Assembly: GCF_000023105.1 (NCBI RefSeq)
Contig: NC_012669.1
Location: forward strand, 3,473,025-3,537,024
DNA: 64,000 bases
DNA from: Beutenbergia cavernae DSM 12333
GTDB taxonomy: Bacteria; Actinomycetota; Actinomycetes; Actinomycetales; Beutenbergiaceae
Direction of reading: 5' to 3'
The position numbers and the translations under genes are program-made. Below are positions 17,446 through 27,851 of this stretch, one piece after another (the first letter of the stretch is position 1; every line of letters begins with the position of its first letter). The notes under the pieces are model-generated. The model worked only from the letters and a program-made list of their open reading frames with translations. It ran no database searches and was not told where the DNA came from.

Positions 17446-17681
17446 TTCGCGCTCGTCGGAGCCGTGCGGATCCCGAGCTCGCGCTCACGCAGGATCGTGT
17501 AGATCCGGGCGATGTCGCGCCGGACCTCCTTGAGGCGTCCGTGGCTCTCGAGCTGGCCGGTGGCCGAGGCGAACCGCAGGTTGAACAGCTCGTCCTTGGC
17601 CTTCTTGAGCTCGGCGCCGAGACGCTCGTCGTCCATGCCGTCCAGCTCGGTCGGCGTCAGGTCCTTCGAACCGACTGCCAT
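17442..17681 (-). CDS. rpmC: 50S ribosomal protein L29
   Basis: A two-helix protein at the tunnel exit near L23. [68 protein letters not shown] is a full match. I choose the ATG at 17679-17681, which overlaps the rplP stop as TGATG; a GTG one codon earlier (17684) is also possible. Confidence 0.95.
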   Translation of the reverse strand: MAVGSKDLTPTELDGMDDERLGAELKKAKDELFNLRFASATGQLESHGRLKEVRRDIARIYTILRERELGIRTAPTSAK

Positions 17682-18100
17682 CACTGGTCACCACCCTCGC
17701 GCCGCACGAAGCGGGTCTTCATCGGAAGCTTGTGCTGCGCGCGACGCATCGCCTCGCGCGCCAGTGGCTCGTCGACACCGGCCAGCTCGAACAGGACGCG
17801 GCCGGGCTTGATGTTGGCGATCCACCACTCGACGGAACCCTTGCCGGAACCCATGCGGGTCTCGGCCGGCTTCTTCGTCAGCGGACGGTCCGGGTAGATG
17901 TTGATCCACACCTTTCCGCCACGCTTGATGTGCCGGGTCATGGCGATACGTGCGGCCTCGATCTGGCGGTTCGTGAGGTACCCGCCCTCGACGGCCTGGA
18001 TGCCGTAGTCGCCGAACGCGATCGTGGTGCCGCCCGATGCCGCGCCCGTGCGCCTCGGGTGGTGCTGCTTGCGGTGCTTGGTCCGCCGGGGGATGAGCAC
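17681..18100 (-). CDS. rplP: 50S ribosomal protein L16
   Basis: L16 organises the tRNA-binding face of the large subunit. The 139 residues start [66 protein letters not shown] and carry the [22 protein letters not shown] segment. Start codon GTG at 18098-18100. Confidence 0.97.
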   Translation of the reverse strand: MLIPRRTKHRKQHHPRRTGAASGGTTIAFGDYGIQAVEGGYLTNRQIEAARIAMTRHIKRGGKVWINIYPDRPLTKKPAETRMGSGKGSVEWWIANIKPGRVLFELAGVDEPLAREAMRRAQHKLPMKTRFVRREGGDQ

Positions 18101-18103
18101 GGC

Positions 18104-18880
18104 TCAGGCCTCCGTTCCGGTGGTCGCTGCCGGAGCAGCAGCCTGCTGGGGCGCAGCGCCCTCGTCGCGACGGCCGCGCGGACGGTCAGCCCGACCGCGG
18201 GCGCGCGGAGCGGCGCTGGCCTGCTCGCGAGCGAACTCGCGCTCGGTCATGTCGCCCTTGTAGATCCACACCTTCACGCCGATGCGTCCGAAGGTCGTGC
18301 GGGCCTCGAAGAACCCGTAGTCGATGTTCGCGCGCAGCGTGTGCAGCGGCACACGACCCTCGCGGTAGAACTCCGAACGGCTCATCTCGGCACCGCCGAG
18401 GCGGCCGGAGCACTGCACGCGCACGCCCTTCGCGCCGGCCCGCTGCGCGGACTGCATGCCCTTGCGCATGGCACGGCGGAACGCGACGCGGCTGGCGAGC
18501 TGCTCGGCGATCCCCTGCGCGACGAGCTGGGCGTCGAGCTCGGGGTTCTTGACCTCGAGGATGTTGAGCTGCACCTGCTTGCCGGTGAGCTTCTCGAGCT
18601 CGCTGCGCAGGCGGTCCGCCTCGGCGCCGCGGCGACCGATGACGATGCCCGGACGCGCGGTGTGCAGGTCGACGCGCACGCGGTCACGGGTGCGCTCGAT
18701 CTCGACCTTGGAGATCCCGGCGCGCTCGAGCCCGGTGGACATGAGCTTGCGGATCTGCACGTCCTCGCGCACGTAGTCGCGGTAACGCTGACCCGGCTTC
18801 GTCGAGTCCGCGAACCAGCGCGAGCGGTGGTCGGTGGTGATCCCGAGTCGGAACCCGAGAGGGTTGACCTTCTGGCCCAT
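18104..18880 (-). CDS. rpsC: 30S ribosomal protein S3
   Basis: S3 is at the mRNA entry with helicase-related function. The KH domain contains [31 protein letters not shown] and the C-terminal domain contains [33 protein letters not shown] roughly 40-residue Arg/Ala-rich tail extends it to 258 aa. The ATG overlaps the rplV stop codon by one base. Confidence 0.97.
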   Translation of the reverse strand: MGQKVNPLGFRLGITTDHRSRWFADSTKPGQRYRDYVREDVQIRKLMSTGLERAGISKVEIERTRDRVRVDLHTARPGIVIGRRGAEADRLRSELEKLTGKQVQLNILEVKNPELDAQLVAQGIAEQLASRVAFRRAMRKGMQSAQRAGAKGVRVQCSGRLGGAEMSRSEFYREGRVPLHTLRANIDYGFFEARTTFGRIGVKVWIYKGDMTEREFAREQASAAPRARGRADRPRGRRDEGAAPQQAAAPAATTGTEA

Positions 18881-19245
18881 CAGCGAGCTCCTTCCTTCTG
18901 CCGCTCAGCGACGATCACGGTGATGTGGCTCGTCCTCTTGAGGACCTGGTTCGCACGCCCCTGGGCGCGCGGCCGGAACCGCTTGAGTGTGGGCCCCTCG
19001 TCCACGTACGCCTCGGCGATCACGAGATCCGCCGGGTCGAACCGGACGCTCGCCGTGTCCGCCTTCACGCGGGCGTTGGCGACCGCGCTCTCGACGACCT
19101 TGCGCACCGTCTCGGCGGCTGCCTGCGGAGCGAAGCTCAGCACGGCGACGGCCTCGGCAGCGCCCTTGCCACGGATGGTGTCCACGACACGGCGAGCCTT
19201 CTGGGGCGTGACGCGCACGAATCGCGCCTGCGCCTTGGCTTCCAT
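18880..19245 (-). CDS. rplV: 50S ribosomal protein L22
   Basis: L22 lines the exit tunnel; its hairpin loop is a macrolide-resistance site. The 121 residues [52 protein letters not shown] are typical, without insertions in the loop. ATG start. Between rpsS and rpsC in the S10 operon. Confidence 0.97.
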   Translation of the reverse strand: MEAKAQARFVRVTPQKARRVVDTIRGKGAAEAVAVLSFAPQAAAETVRKVVESAVANARVKADTASVRFDPADLVIAEAYVDEGPTLKRFRPRAQGRANQVLKRTSHITVIVAERQKEGAR

Positions 19246-19292
19246 GGTTGTCCTGCCTGTCTTCTCGTCTGGTCCGTCAGGTCCGCGCCGCC

Positions 19293-19574
19293 TCAGCGGC
19301 GGCGGGCCTTCCGGTCGTCCTTGTCGTGGCCGCGGTACGTGCGGGTGGGGGCGAACTCGCCCAGCTTGTGCCCGACCATCGCCTCGGTGACGAACACCGG
19401 GACGTGCTTGCGGCCGTCGTGCACGGCGAAGGTGTGGCCCAGGAAGTCCGGCGTGATGAGCGACCGACGCGACCAGGTCTTGATGACGTTCTTCGTGCCC
19501 TTGGTGTTCTGGTCGTCCACCTTCTTCTGCAGGTGGCCGTCGACGAACGGGCCCTTCTTGAGGCTGCGAGGCAT
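19293..19574 (-). CDS. rpsS: 30S ribosomal protein S19
   Basis: An S13 partner in the head of the small subunit. The 93 residues [75 protein letters not shown] are full length. ATG start, 15 nt after rplB, with GGGAGTA upstream. Confidence 0.98.
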   Translation of the reverse strand: MPRSLKKGPFVDGHLQKKVDDQNTKGTKNVIKTWSRRSLITPDFLGHTFAVHDGRKHVPVFVTEAMVGHKLGEFAPTRTYRGHDKDDRKARRR

Positions 19575-19589
19575 TGTCCGTACTCCCTA

Positions 19590-20426
19590 TCAGCGCTTCT
19601 TGCCGGTACGCCGACGGCGCACGATGAGCTTGTCGCTCGGCTTGCCGGGGCGGCGGGTGCGGCCCTCAGGCTGCCCCCAGGGGCTCACCGGGTGACGCCC
19701 ACCGGACGTCTTGCCCTCGCCACCACCGTGCGGGTGGTCGACCGGGTTCATGGCGACACCGCGGACGGACGGGCGCTTGCCCTTCCACCGCATGCGGCCG
19801 GCCTTGCCCCAGTTGATGTTCGACTGCTCGGCGTTGCCCACCTCGCCGATCGTCGCGCGGCAGCGTGCGTCGACGTTGCGGATCTCGCCGGACGGCATGC
19901 GCAGCTGCGCGTACGGCCCGTCCTTCGCCACGAGCTGGACGGACGAACCGGCCGAACGCGCGATCTTCGCTCCGCCGCCGGGGCGCAGCTCGACGGCGTG
20001 GATCACGGTGCCCGTCGGGATGTTGCGCAGCGGCAGGTTGTTGCCCGGCTTGATGTCGGCGGCCGGCCCGTTCTCGATCCGGTCACCCTGCTTCAGGCGG
20101 TTCGGCGCGACGATGTAGCGCTTCTCGCCGTCCGCGTAGTGCAGCAGCGCGATGCGTGCCGTGCGGTTCGGGTCGTACTCGATGTGCGCGACCTTCGCGG
20201 GCACGCCGTCCTTGTCGTGACGGCGGAAGTCGATCACCCGGTAGGCGCGCTTGTGCCCGCCACCCCGGCGACGGGACGTGATGCGCCCCGTCGAGTTCCG
20301 GCCGCCGCTCTTGCTGAGCGGACGGACGAGCGACTTCTCCGGCTCCGAGCGGGTGACCTCGACGAAGTCGGCGACGGACGAGCCGCGCCGGCCCGGCGTC
20401 GTCGGCTTGTACTTGCGGATTCCCAT
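19590..20426 (-). CDS. rplB: 50S ribosomal protein L2
   Basis: L2 is required for peptidyl transferase assembly. The 278 residues start [21 protein letters not shown] and contain [22 protein letters not shown] and the C-terminal [31 protein letters not shown] with the conserved His. ATG start. Downstream of rplW. Confidence 0.98.
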   Translation of the reverse strand: MGIRKYKPTTPGRRGSSVADFVEVTRSEPEKSLVRPLSKSGGRNSTGRITSRRRGGGHKRAYRVIDFRRHDKDGVPAKVAHIEYDPNRTARIALLHYADGEKRYIVAPNRLKQGDRIENGPAADIKPGNNLPLRNIPTGTVIHAVELRPGGGAKIARSAGSSVQLVAKDGPYAQLRMPSGEIRNVDARCRATIGEVGNAEQSNINWGKAGRMRWKGKRPSVRGVAMNPVDHPHGGGEGKTSGGRHPVSPWGQPEGRTRRPGKPSDKLIVRRRRTGKKR

Positions 20427-20471
20427 GTCCTGCGGTCCTTACCTCTCCTGCGATCTGGCTGACTGACGGCG

Positions 20472-20783
20472 TCAGCCGATCGGCCCGCCGAAGATGTCGA
20501 TCGTGCCCTCGCGCAGCGTGACGATCGCGCGCTTGGTGTCCTTGCGCTTGCCGATCCCGAACCGCGTGCGGCGGGACTTGCCCGGCCGGTTGGCGGTGTT
20601 GACGGAAGCGACCTTGACCCCGAAGACCTGCTCGACGGCGATCTTGATCTCCGTCTTGTTCGAGCGGGGGTCCACGAGGAACGTGTACTTGCCCTCGTCG
20701 AGGAGCCCGTAGCTCTTCTCCGAGACGACCGGCGCGATGAGGACGTCGCGCGGGTCCTTGGCGTGGATCGGGCTCGCGGTCAC
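20472..20783 (-). CDS. rplW: 50S ribosomal protein L23
   Basis: L23 docks trigger factor and SRP at the exit site. The 103 residues include [54 protein letters not shown]. The start overlaps the rplD stop by four bases (20780-20783); the initiation codon is GTG. Confidence 0.97.
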   Translation of the reverse strand: MTASPIHAKDPRDVLIAPVVSEKSYGLLDEGKYTFLVDPRSNKTEIKIAVEQVFGVKVASVNTANRPGKSRRTRFGIGKRKDTKRAIVTLREGTIDIFGGPIG

Positions 20784-21445
20784 TTGCCGGCCTCCTCGGC
20801 GTCGCCGCCGGCGGCCGGAGCGAGGAACTGCTCGAGCGCGCCGCGGGTGAAGACGACGTCGTCGCTGACGAGGACGTCGTACGTGTTGAGCTGGTCAGGG
20901 TGGATGAGGTGCACAGCCGGCACGTTGCGCAGGCTGAGCCACGCGGTGGTGTCGGTGCGCTCGAGCACGACCAGCACCCGCTCCGCCTCCGTGACCTGGC
21001 CGAGCACCGCGAGGGCCGCCTTGGTCGACGGCGCGTCGGCGACGAACCCGGAGACCACGTGCACGCGGTCGGCCCGCGCGCGGTCGCTGAGCGCGCCACG
21101 CAGCGCGGCGGCCTTCATCTTCTTCGGGGTCCGCTGGCTGTAGTCGCGCGGGACGGGCCCGTGCACGACGCCACCGCCGGCGAACTGCGGAGCGCGGGTC
21201 GAACCCTGGCGGGCGCGACCGGTGCCCTTCTGGCGGTACGGCTTCTTGCCGCCGCCGCGGACCTCGCCGCGCGTCTTGGTCTTGTGCGTCCCCTGCCGTG
21301 CCGCCGCCAGCTGCGCGACGACGACCTGGTGGATCAGGGGCACGTTCGTCTGGACGTCGAACACGTCGGCGGGCAGGTCGGCGGTGCCGGACTTCTTGCC
21401 CTTCGCGTCGATGACGTCGACGGTCAGTGTGCTCTCGGCAGCCAT
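20780..21445 (-). CDS. rplD: 50S ribosomal protein L4
   Basis: L4 contacts the exit tunnel and is the autogenous S10-operon repressor in E. coli. The 221 residues show the loop [57 protein letters not shown], where macrolide-resistance mutations occur; it looks wild type. ATG start two bases after the rplC stop codon. Confidence 0.97.
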   Translation of the reverse strand: MAAESTLTVDVIDAKGKKSGTADLPADVFDVQTNVPLIHQVVVAQLAAARQGTHKTKTRGEVRGGGKKPYRQKGTGRARQGSTRAPQFAGGGVVHGPVPRDYSQRTPKKMKAAALRGALSDRARADRVHVVSGFVADAPSTKAALAVLGQVTEAERVLVVLERTDTTAWLSLRNVPAVHLIHPDQLNTYDVLVSDDVVFTRGALEQFLAPAAGGDAEEAGK

Positions 21446-21447
21446 GC

Positions 21448-22110
21448 TCAGGCCTCCTTCGAGGCGGTCTTGACGACGACGAGCCCGCCGCGCGGGCCGG
21501 GGAGGGCCCCGGTCACGAGGAGGAGACCCTTCTCGGCGTCGACCGCGTGGATCTTGAGGTTCTGGACGGTGTGCCGGTCGTTGCCCATGCGACCGGCCAT
21601 CCGGAGGCCGCGGAACACGCGCGACGGCGTCGAGGCGCCACCGATCGATCCGGCCTTGCGGTGGTTGCGGTGCGCACCGTGCGAAGCCCCGACACCGGAG
21701 AACCCGTGCCGCTTCATGACGCCTGCGGTGCCCTTGCCCTTGGTGGTGCCGACGACGTCGACGCCCTGGCCGGCCGCGAACACCTCGACGGTGAGCTCCT
21801 GGCCGGGCGTGTACTCGGCGGCGTCGCCCGTGCGGATCTCGGCGACGTGACGGCGAGGCGTGACGCCCGCCTTCGCGAAGTGGCCCTTGAGAGGCTGCGT
21901 CACCTTGCGCGGGTCGATCTGGCCGAACGCGAGCTGGACGGCGGAGTAGCCGTCGGTCTCGGGGGTCCGGACCGCGCTGACGACGTTGGTGCCGACCTGG
22001 ACGACCGTCACGGGCACCAGCCGACCGGCGTCGTCCCAGACCTGGGTCATGCCGAGCTTGGTCCCGAGCAGCGCCGTCACGGCGGCTGCACTGGTGGTGG
22101 GTGAAGTCAT
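21448..22110 (-). CDS. rplC: 50S ribosomal protein L3
   Basis: An early-assembly protein whose loop reaches the peptidyl transferase centre. The core [28 protein letters not shown] and [45 protein letters not shown] are canonical. About 11 Thr/Ser/Ala-rich residues precede the core. ATG at 22108-22110; an internal GTG just before ALLG is an alternative start. Confidence 0.97.
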   Translation of the reverse strand: MTSPTTSAAAVTALLGTKLGMTQVWDDAGRLVPVTVVQVGTNVVSAVRTPETDGYSAVQLAFGQIDPRKVTQPLKGHFAKAGVTPRRHVAEIRTGDAAEYTPGQELTVEVFAAGQGVDVVGTTKGKGTAGVMKRHGFSGVGASHGAHRNHRKAGSIGGASTPSRVFRGLRMAGRMGNDRHTVQNLKIHAVDAEKGLLLVTGALPGPRGGLVVVKTASKEA

Positions 22111-22121
22111 GGGTCGGATCC

Positions 22122-22430
22122 TTAGAGCTTGATCTCGATGTTGACGTCGGCCGGGAGGTCGAGGCGCATGAGCGAGTCGACCGCCTTCGGCGTCGGGTCG
22201 ATGATGTCGATCAGCCGCTTGTGCGTGCGCATCTCGAAGTGGTCGCGGCTGTCCTTGTACTTGTGCGGCGAACGAATGACGCAGAACACGTTCTTCTCCG
22301 TCGGCAGCGGCACCGGACCCACGACCGTCGCACCAGCGCGCGTCACCGTGTCGACGATCTTGCGCGCCGAGCTGTCGATGACCTCGTGGTCGTAGGACTT
22401 GAGCCGGATGCGGATCTTCTGTCCCGCCAT
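22122..22430 (-). CDS. rpsJ: 30S ribosomal protein S10
   Basis: S10 is a head protein and, with NusB, an antitermination factor. The 102 residues [76 protein letters not shown] are full length. The ATG at 22428-22430 is the family start; the longer upstream frame is non-coding leader. First gene of the S10 operon. Confidence 0.98.
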
Positions 22431-22476
22431 GGCGTCGTCTGACTCTCTCTCGTCGTAACCGCTTGCTTTCACCGAC

Positions 22477-22498
22477 CCCCGCGCTCGGGCGTGTCGCC
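22477..22498 (-). promoter_or_regulatory. 22-bp leader element shared with the str operon (copy upstream of rpsJ)
   Basis: Identical over 22 bp to 27461-27482 upstream of rpsL. On the transcribed strand it reads GGCGACACGCCC then GAGCGCGGGG and can fold a small CCCG-AGCG-CGGG hairpin. It lies 47 nt before the rpsJ start codon. Confidence 0.6.
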
Positions 22499-22681
22499 TT
22501 TCAGCGCAGTCCCCGACCGCGGTGCACCGGCAGGTGCGGGCCTGAGTTGTCGATGGGTGCGGCCCCGGTCCCGTTCGGGACCCGCGAGCCACGCGATCGC
22601 ACTCGCACCGCCGTTGTCCACATCACCGCTCCGGTCCTGCCAGAGCGCACGCGGACCCCGTTCCCACGAGGCAACCTGGAC

Positions 22682-22711
22682 AGTTTGCCACAGTCCTGGC
22701 GCTGTGACCAA
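22682..22711 (-). promoter_or_regulatory. Possible promoter of the S10 operon
   Basis: Minus-strand TTGGTC (22706-22711), 18-nt spacer, CAAACT (22682-22687). Both hexamers are imperfect; position and orientation fit a transcript start about 245 nt upstream of rpsJ. Confidence 0.35.
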
Positions 22712-22900
22712 TCCGAGCAGCCCCGGCCGGACGCGACGTCCGTCACTCCGGGGTTCGGGGTCGGGCTCGGGTCAGGCCGTGACGACGCTCCCCCGCTGGG
22801 CGGCGCTGCGTGAGACACCACGGAACAGCAGGCCGACCTCCTGGCCGGCCTCCGACGACGGCGGGCCCGGACTCGACCGTGACCGCCCGTGATCCGGCGG

Positions 22901-22945
22901 AGTGGGGTGGATCCGGGAGCGATAGGCTCCCGGATCCACCCCACT
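22901..22945. terminator. Perfect 20-bp stem-loop between tuf and rpsJ
   Basis: Arms 22901-22920 and 22926-22945 are perfect complements with loop GATAG. There is no U-tract in either direction. It may be a second terminator for tuf or a protein-binding dyad. Confidence 0.45.
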
Positions 22946-22980
22946 TCCCCAAGGCGACCACGGCGCCGGACACAGACGCA

Positions 22981-23016
22981 CGAAGGGCCCGGCGGCCGAA
23001 GCCGCCGGGCCCTTCG
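22981..23016 (-). terminator. Terminator of the str operon (after tuf)
   Basis: Perfect 16-bp stem (22981-22996 with 23001-23016). On the transcribed strand the loop is a UUCG tetraloop closed by C-G. It begins 33 nt after the tuf stop codon. Confidence 0.8.
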
Positions 23017-23048
23017 TTGGTGATCAGCGAGTGATCACCGATGCCACA

Positions 23049-24239
<1,191 letters not shown>

Positions 24240-24348
24240 TTTGGGTTCCTCCTGGAACTCGGGTAGTCGTCTCTCTCCGGTGCGGGATGCCGCCGGTGAG
24301 TGGTCCTACGGGTCGGTGTTGATGGTGTGTCGGGTTCGACCTGTGGGA

Positions 24349-26463
24349 CTACTCGCCCCGGGTCTTCTTGATGATCTCCTCGGCGACGTTCCGAGGAACC
24401 TCGGCGTAGCTGTCGAACTGCATCGAGTACACCGCACGGCCCTGCGTCTTGCTGCGCAGGTCGCCGATGTAGCCGAACAGCTCCGACAGCGGCACCAGAG
24501 CGCGAACAACCTTAACGCCGCTCGCGTCCTGCATCGACTGGATGTGTCCACGTCGCGAGTTCAGGTCGCCGATGACGTCGCCCATGTACTCCTCGGGCGT
24601 GCGCACCTCGACGTCCATGAGGGGCTCGAGGAGCACCGGGTCGGCACGCCGCACGCCTTCCTTGAGGACCATCGAGCCGGCGATCTTGAACGCCATCTCC
24701 GAGGAGTCGACCTCGTGGTAGGCGCCGTCGAGCAGCGTGGCCTTGACGCCGACGAGCGGGTAGCCCGCCAGCACACCTGCCTGCATCGCGTCCTGGATCC
24801 CGTGGTCGACGCTCGGGATGTACTCCCGCGGGATGCGACCACCGGTCACCGAGTTCACGAACTCGTACAGCTCGCCCTCGGCGGTGTCGAGCGGCTCGAA
24901 CGTCATCTGGACCTTCGCGAACTGGCCCGAACCACCGGTCTGCTTCTTGTGCACGTACTCGACCTTCTCCACCTTGCGGCGGATGGTCTCGCGGTACGCG
25001 ACCTGCGGCTTGCCGACGTTCGCCTCGACCTTGAACTCGCGACGCATGCGGTCGACGAGGATGTCGAGGTGGAGCTCGCCCATGCCCTTGATGACCGTCT
25101 GACCGGTCTCCTGGTCGAGCATGACCTGGAACGTCGGGTCCTCCTCGGCGAGCTTCTGGATCGCCGTGGAGAGCTTCTCCTGGTCACCCTTGGTCTTCGG
25201 CTCGATCGCGACCTCGATGACCGGGTCCGGGAACGTCATGGACTCGAGGACCACCGGGTTCGCGATGTCCGAGAGCGTGTCGCCCGTCGTGACGTCCTTG
25301 AGGCCGATGAAGGCGTAGATGTGCCCCGCCGTCGCCTCGTCGACCGGGTTCTCCTTGTTGGCGTGCATCTGGAAGAGCTTCCCGATGCGCTCCTTCTTGC
25401 CCTTGGTCGCGTTGATGACCTGCGTGCCGGGCGTGACCTTGCCCGAGTACACGCGGACGTAGATGAGCTTGCCGAAGAACGGGTGCGTGGCGATCTTGTA
25501 CGCGAGCGCCGCGAACGGCGCGCTCGAGTCCGGAGCCCGCGTGATGGTCTCTTCCTCGTCCTTCACCGAGTGGCCCTCGACAGCCGGCACGTCGAGCGGC
25601 GACGGGAGGTAGTCCACGACGGCGTCGAGCATCGGCTGGACGCCGCGGTTCTTGAACGCGGAGCCGCACAGCACCGGGTAGATCTCGCTGGCGACGGTGA
25701 GCTTCCGGATGCCGGCCTTGATCTCGGCGACCGTGAGCTCCTCGCCCGCGAAGAACTTCTCGAGCAGGGCGTCGTCGGTCTCGGCGACCGTCTCGATGAG
25801 CTTGGCGCGGTACTCGTCGGCCTTCTCACGCAGGTCGGCCGGGATCTCCTGCACCTCGTACTTGGCGCCCATGGTCGTGTCGCCCTTGGAGTCCGCGGGC
25901 CACACGAGCGCGCGCATCTCGACGAGGTCGACGACGCCGATGAAGTCGTTCTCGGCGCCGATGGGGAGCTGCAGCACGAGCGGACGGGCACCCAGGCGGC
26001 CGACGATCGTGTCGACCGTGAAGTAGAAGTCGGCGCCGAGCTTGTCCATCTTGTTGACGAAGCAGATGCGCGGGACGTCGTACTTGTCGGCCTGCCGCCA
26101 CACGGTCTCCGACTGCGGCTCGACACCCTCCTTGCCGTCGAAGACGGCGACAGCACCGTCGAGCACGCGCAGGCTCCGCTCCACCTCGACGGTGAAGTCG
26201 ACGTGGCCGGGCGTGTCGATGATGTTGATCTGGGTGCCGTTCCAGAAGCAGGTCACGGCGGCCGACGTGATCGTGATGCCGCGCTCCTGCTCCTGTTCCA
26301 TCCAGTCGGTCGTCGAGGCGCCGTCGTGGGTCTCGCCGATCTTGTAGTTGACGCCCGTGTAGAACAGGATCCGCTCGGTCGTCGTCGTCTTGCCGGCATC
26401 GATGTGCGCCATGATGCCGATGTTGCGGACCTTGGTCAGGTCCGTCAGCACGTCCAGTGCCAC
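24349..26463 (-). CDS. fusA: Translation elongation factor G
   Basis: The translocase GTPase. The 704 residues carry [18 protein letters not shown] (G1), [27 protein letters not shown] (G3) and NKMDKLGAD (G4), then domains II-V with the C-terminal [34 protein letters not shown]. Full length, ATG-type start at 26463 with GAGAGCAACT upstream. It lies between rpsG and tuf. Confidence 0.98.
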   Translation of the reverse strand: MALDVLTDLTKVRNIGIMAHIDAGKTTTTERILFYTGVNYKIGETHDGASTTDWMEQEQERGITITSAAVTCFWNGTQINIIDTPGHVDFTVEVERSLRVLDGAVAVFDGKEGVEPQSETVWRQADKYDVPRICFVNKMDKLGADFYFTVDTIVGRLGARPLVLQLPIGAENDFIGVVDLVEMRALVWPADSKGDTTMGAKYEVQEIPADLREKADEYRAKLIETVAETDDALLEKFFAGEELTVAEIKAGIRKLTVASEIYPVLCGSAFKNRGVQPMLDAVVDYLPSPLDVPAVEGHSVKDEEETITRAPDSSAPFAALAYKIATHPFFGKLIYVRVYSGKVTPGTQVINATKGKKERIGKLFQMHANKENPVDEATAGHIYAFIGLKDVTTGDTLSDIANPVVLESMTFPDPVIEVAIEPKTKGDQEKLSTAIQKLAEEDPTFQVMLDQETGQTVIKGMGELHLDILVDRMRREFKVEANVGKPQVAYRETIRRKVEKVEYVHKKQTGGSGQFAKVQMTFEPLDTAEGELYEFVNSVTGGRIPREYIPSVDHGIQDAMQAGVLAGYPLVGVKATLLDGAYHEVDSSEMAFKIAGSMVLKEGVRRADPVLLEPLMDVEVRTPEEYMGDVIGDLNSRRGHIQSMQDASGVKVVRALVPLSELFGYIGDLRSKTQGRAVYSMQFDSYAEVPRNVAEEIIKKTRGE

Positions 26464-26533
26464 AGTTGCTCTCTTCTGGTCGTCTCGAGCGGGGTGCTCC
26501 GCCGGTGCCGGGTGGGCGCCGTGGAGGGGTGTC

Positions 26534-27004
26534 CTACCAGCGGTAGTGCGCGAACGCCTTGTTGGACTCGGCCATCTTGTGGGTGTCCTCGCGACGCTTC
26601 ACCGCCGCGCCGAGCCCGTTCGAGGCATCGAGGATCTCGTTCATGAGCCGCTCCGTCATCGTCTTCTCACGACGGACGCGGGAGTAGTCGACGAGCCAGC
26701 GCATCGCGAGCGCCGTGGCGCGCGACGGGCGAACGTCGACCGGCACCTGGTAGGTGGTGCCGCCGACCCGGCGGGACTTGACCTCGAGCGAGGGGCGGAC
26801 GTTGTCCAGCGCGCGCTTGAGCACCGTCGCCGGGTCGCCCTGCGTCTTGTCGCGCACACCCTCGAGGGCGCCGTAGACGATCCGCTCGGCGGTGGACTTC
26901 TTGCCGTCCACGAGCACACGGTTGACGAGCTGCGTGACTGTCGGCGATCCGTAGACCGGGTCGACGACGAGCGGCCGCTTCGGGGCGGGGCCCTTGCGAG
27001 GCAT
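26534..27004 (-). CDS. rpsG: 30S ribosomal protein S7
   Basis: S7 nucleates the 30S head. The 156 residues [57 protein letters not shown] are full length. The ATG at 27002-27004 overlaps the rpsL stop codon by one base; the upstream in-frame extension overlaps rpsL and is not real. Confidence 0.98.
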   Translation of the reverse strand: MPRKGPAPKRPLVVDPVYGSPTVTQLVNRVLVDGKKSTAERIVYGALEGVRDKTQGDPATVLKRALDNVRPSLEVKSRRVGGTTYQVPVDVRPSRATALAMRWLVDYSRVRREKTMTERLMNEILDASNGLGAAVKRREDTHKMAESNKAFAHYRW

Positions 27005-27378
27005 TACTTCTTCTCCTTCTTCGCGCCGTAGCGGCTGCGGGCCTGCTGGCGACCGCGAACTCCCTGGGTGTCCAGTGCGCCGCGCACGATCTTGTAGCGC
27101 ACGCCCGGCAGGTCGGCGACCCGGCCGCCGCGCACGAGCACGATCGAGTGCTCCTGGAGGTTGTGGCCCACGCCCGGGATGTAGGCAGTGACCTCCATCT
27201 GGCTGGACAGCTTGACGCGAGCCACCTTGCGCAGCGCCGAGTTCGGCTTGCGCGGGGTCGTCGTGTACACGCGGGTGCACACGCCACGACGCTGGGGCGA
27301 ACCCTTGAGCGCCGGGGTCTTCGTCTTGGTGGCCTTGTCCTTGCGGCCCTTGCGGACCAGCTGCTGGATCGTGGGCAC
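27004..27378 (-). CDS. rpsL: 30S ribosomal protein S12 with Arg43 and Ala88
   Basis: S12 monitors codon-anticodon pairing at the decoding centre. The 124 residues [42 protein letters not shown].. are collinear with E. coli and Mycobacterium S12. At position 43 the codon is CGC (Arg, in [10 protein letters not shown]) and at 88 GCC (Ala, in GGRVADLPG), where nearly all bacteria have Lys. Lys43 and Lys88 are the classical sites of streptomycin-resistance mutations. The start is GTG at 27376-27378 with GGAG five nucleotides upstream. First gene of the str operon, about 250 nt downstream of a good promoter. Confidence 0.97.
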   Translation of the reverse strand: MPTIQQLVRKGRKDKATKTKTPALKGSPQRRGVCTRVYTTTPRKPNSALRKVARVKLSSQMEVTAYIPGVGHNLQEHSIVLVRGGRVADLPGVRYKIVRGALDTQGVRGRQQARSRYGAKKEKK

Positions 27379-27460
27379 TACATCTCCGTCTCGCGAGACC
27401 TGCTGGTGTTCTGTCGGTGGTGCGTTCAGTTCGTCGAACTGCTGACCACGCCGACGTCGT

Positions 27461-27482
27461 CCCCGCGCTCGGGCGTGTCGCC
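27461..27482 (-). promoter_or_regulatory. 22-bp leader element shared with the S10 operon (copy upstream of rpsL)
   Basis: Identical over 22 bp to 22477-22498 and in the same orientation relative to its operon. It lies 82 nt before the rpsL start codon and within the predicted leader transcript. Confidence 0.6.
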
Positions 27483-27634
27483 GGGCCGGGGCGCCCGAGA
27501 GCCGTCACGATGAGAAACGGTCGGGAGCGCCTGGCGGCGACGGCCACCCGCGCTCACTCCGGGCCGAGTCGATCAGACTCACCGATAGGAGTTCGCGCGC
27601 ACGCGAGGACCCGCCTTCGCGGGCACTGTCGACC

Positions 27635-27663
27635 AGGGTACCTGCCGCCGTGCCTGCGGTCAA
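27635..27663 (-). promoter_or_regulatory. Predicted str-operon promoter
   Basis: Minus strand: TTGACC (27658-27663), exactly 17 nt, TACCCT (27635-27640). This is a good match to the housekeeping sigma consensus; expected start of transcription near 27628, about 250 nt before rpsL. Confidence 0.7.
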
Positions 27664-27851
27664 AGGATGGGACGCGCGTCACGGTGCGGCGGCCCGACGC
27701 CGTCGTCGTCGTGCGGCGCCATCATCTCCGCTGCCAGCTCCGCCGGTCCGGGAGCGGCATGCGGACGGCGGCGTGTCCTCCCCTCGGACCCTACCGCGCC
27801 GCTAGCGTGAGACCGGCCGCGCCCGTGCGGGCGCCGCGGACGGAGGCCGGC

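Larger units (their letters stand above)
22431..23048. other. S10-operon leader and tuf downstream region
   Basis: No gene is supported in these 618 bp. Nearest rpsJ is a leader of about 240 nt that contains the 22-bp element shared with the str operon (22477-22498). A possible promoter lies at 22682-22711. The tuf-proximal end holds two perfect stem-loops (22901-22945 and 22981-23016) and a small inverted repeat GGTGATCA/TGATCACC (23019-23039). The stretch 22712-22900 shows nothing I recognise. Confidence 0.55.
27379..27851. other. Divergent region between rpsL and the MFS symporter
   Basis: No gene in these 473 bp. It holds the str-operon promoter (27635-27663), a roughly 250-nt leader with the shared 22-bp element (27461-27482), and a GAGTC-N5-GACTC dyad near 27566-27580. 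On the plus strand nearer 27852 there is a weak -10-like TAGCGT (27803-27808) and a good Shine-Dalgarno sequence for the symporter. Confidence 0.55.
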
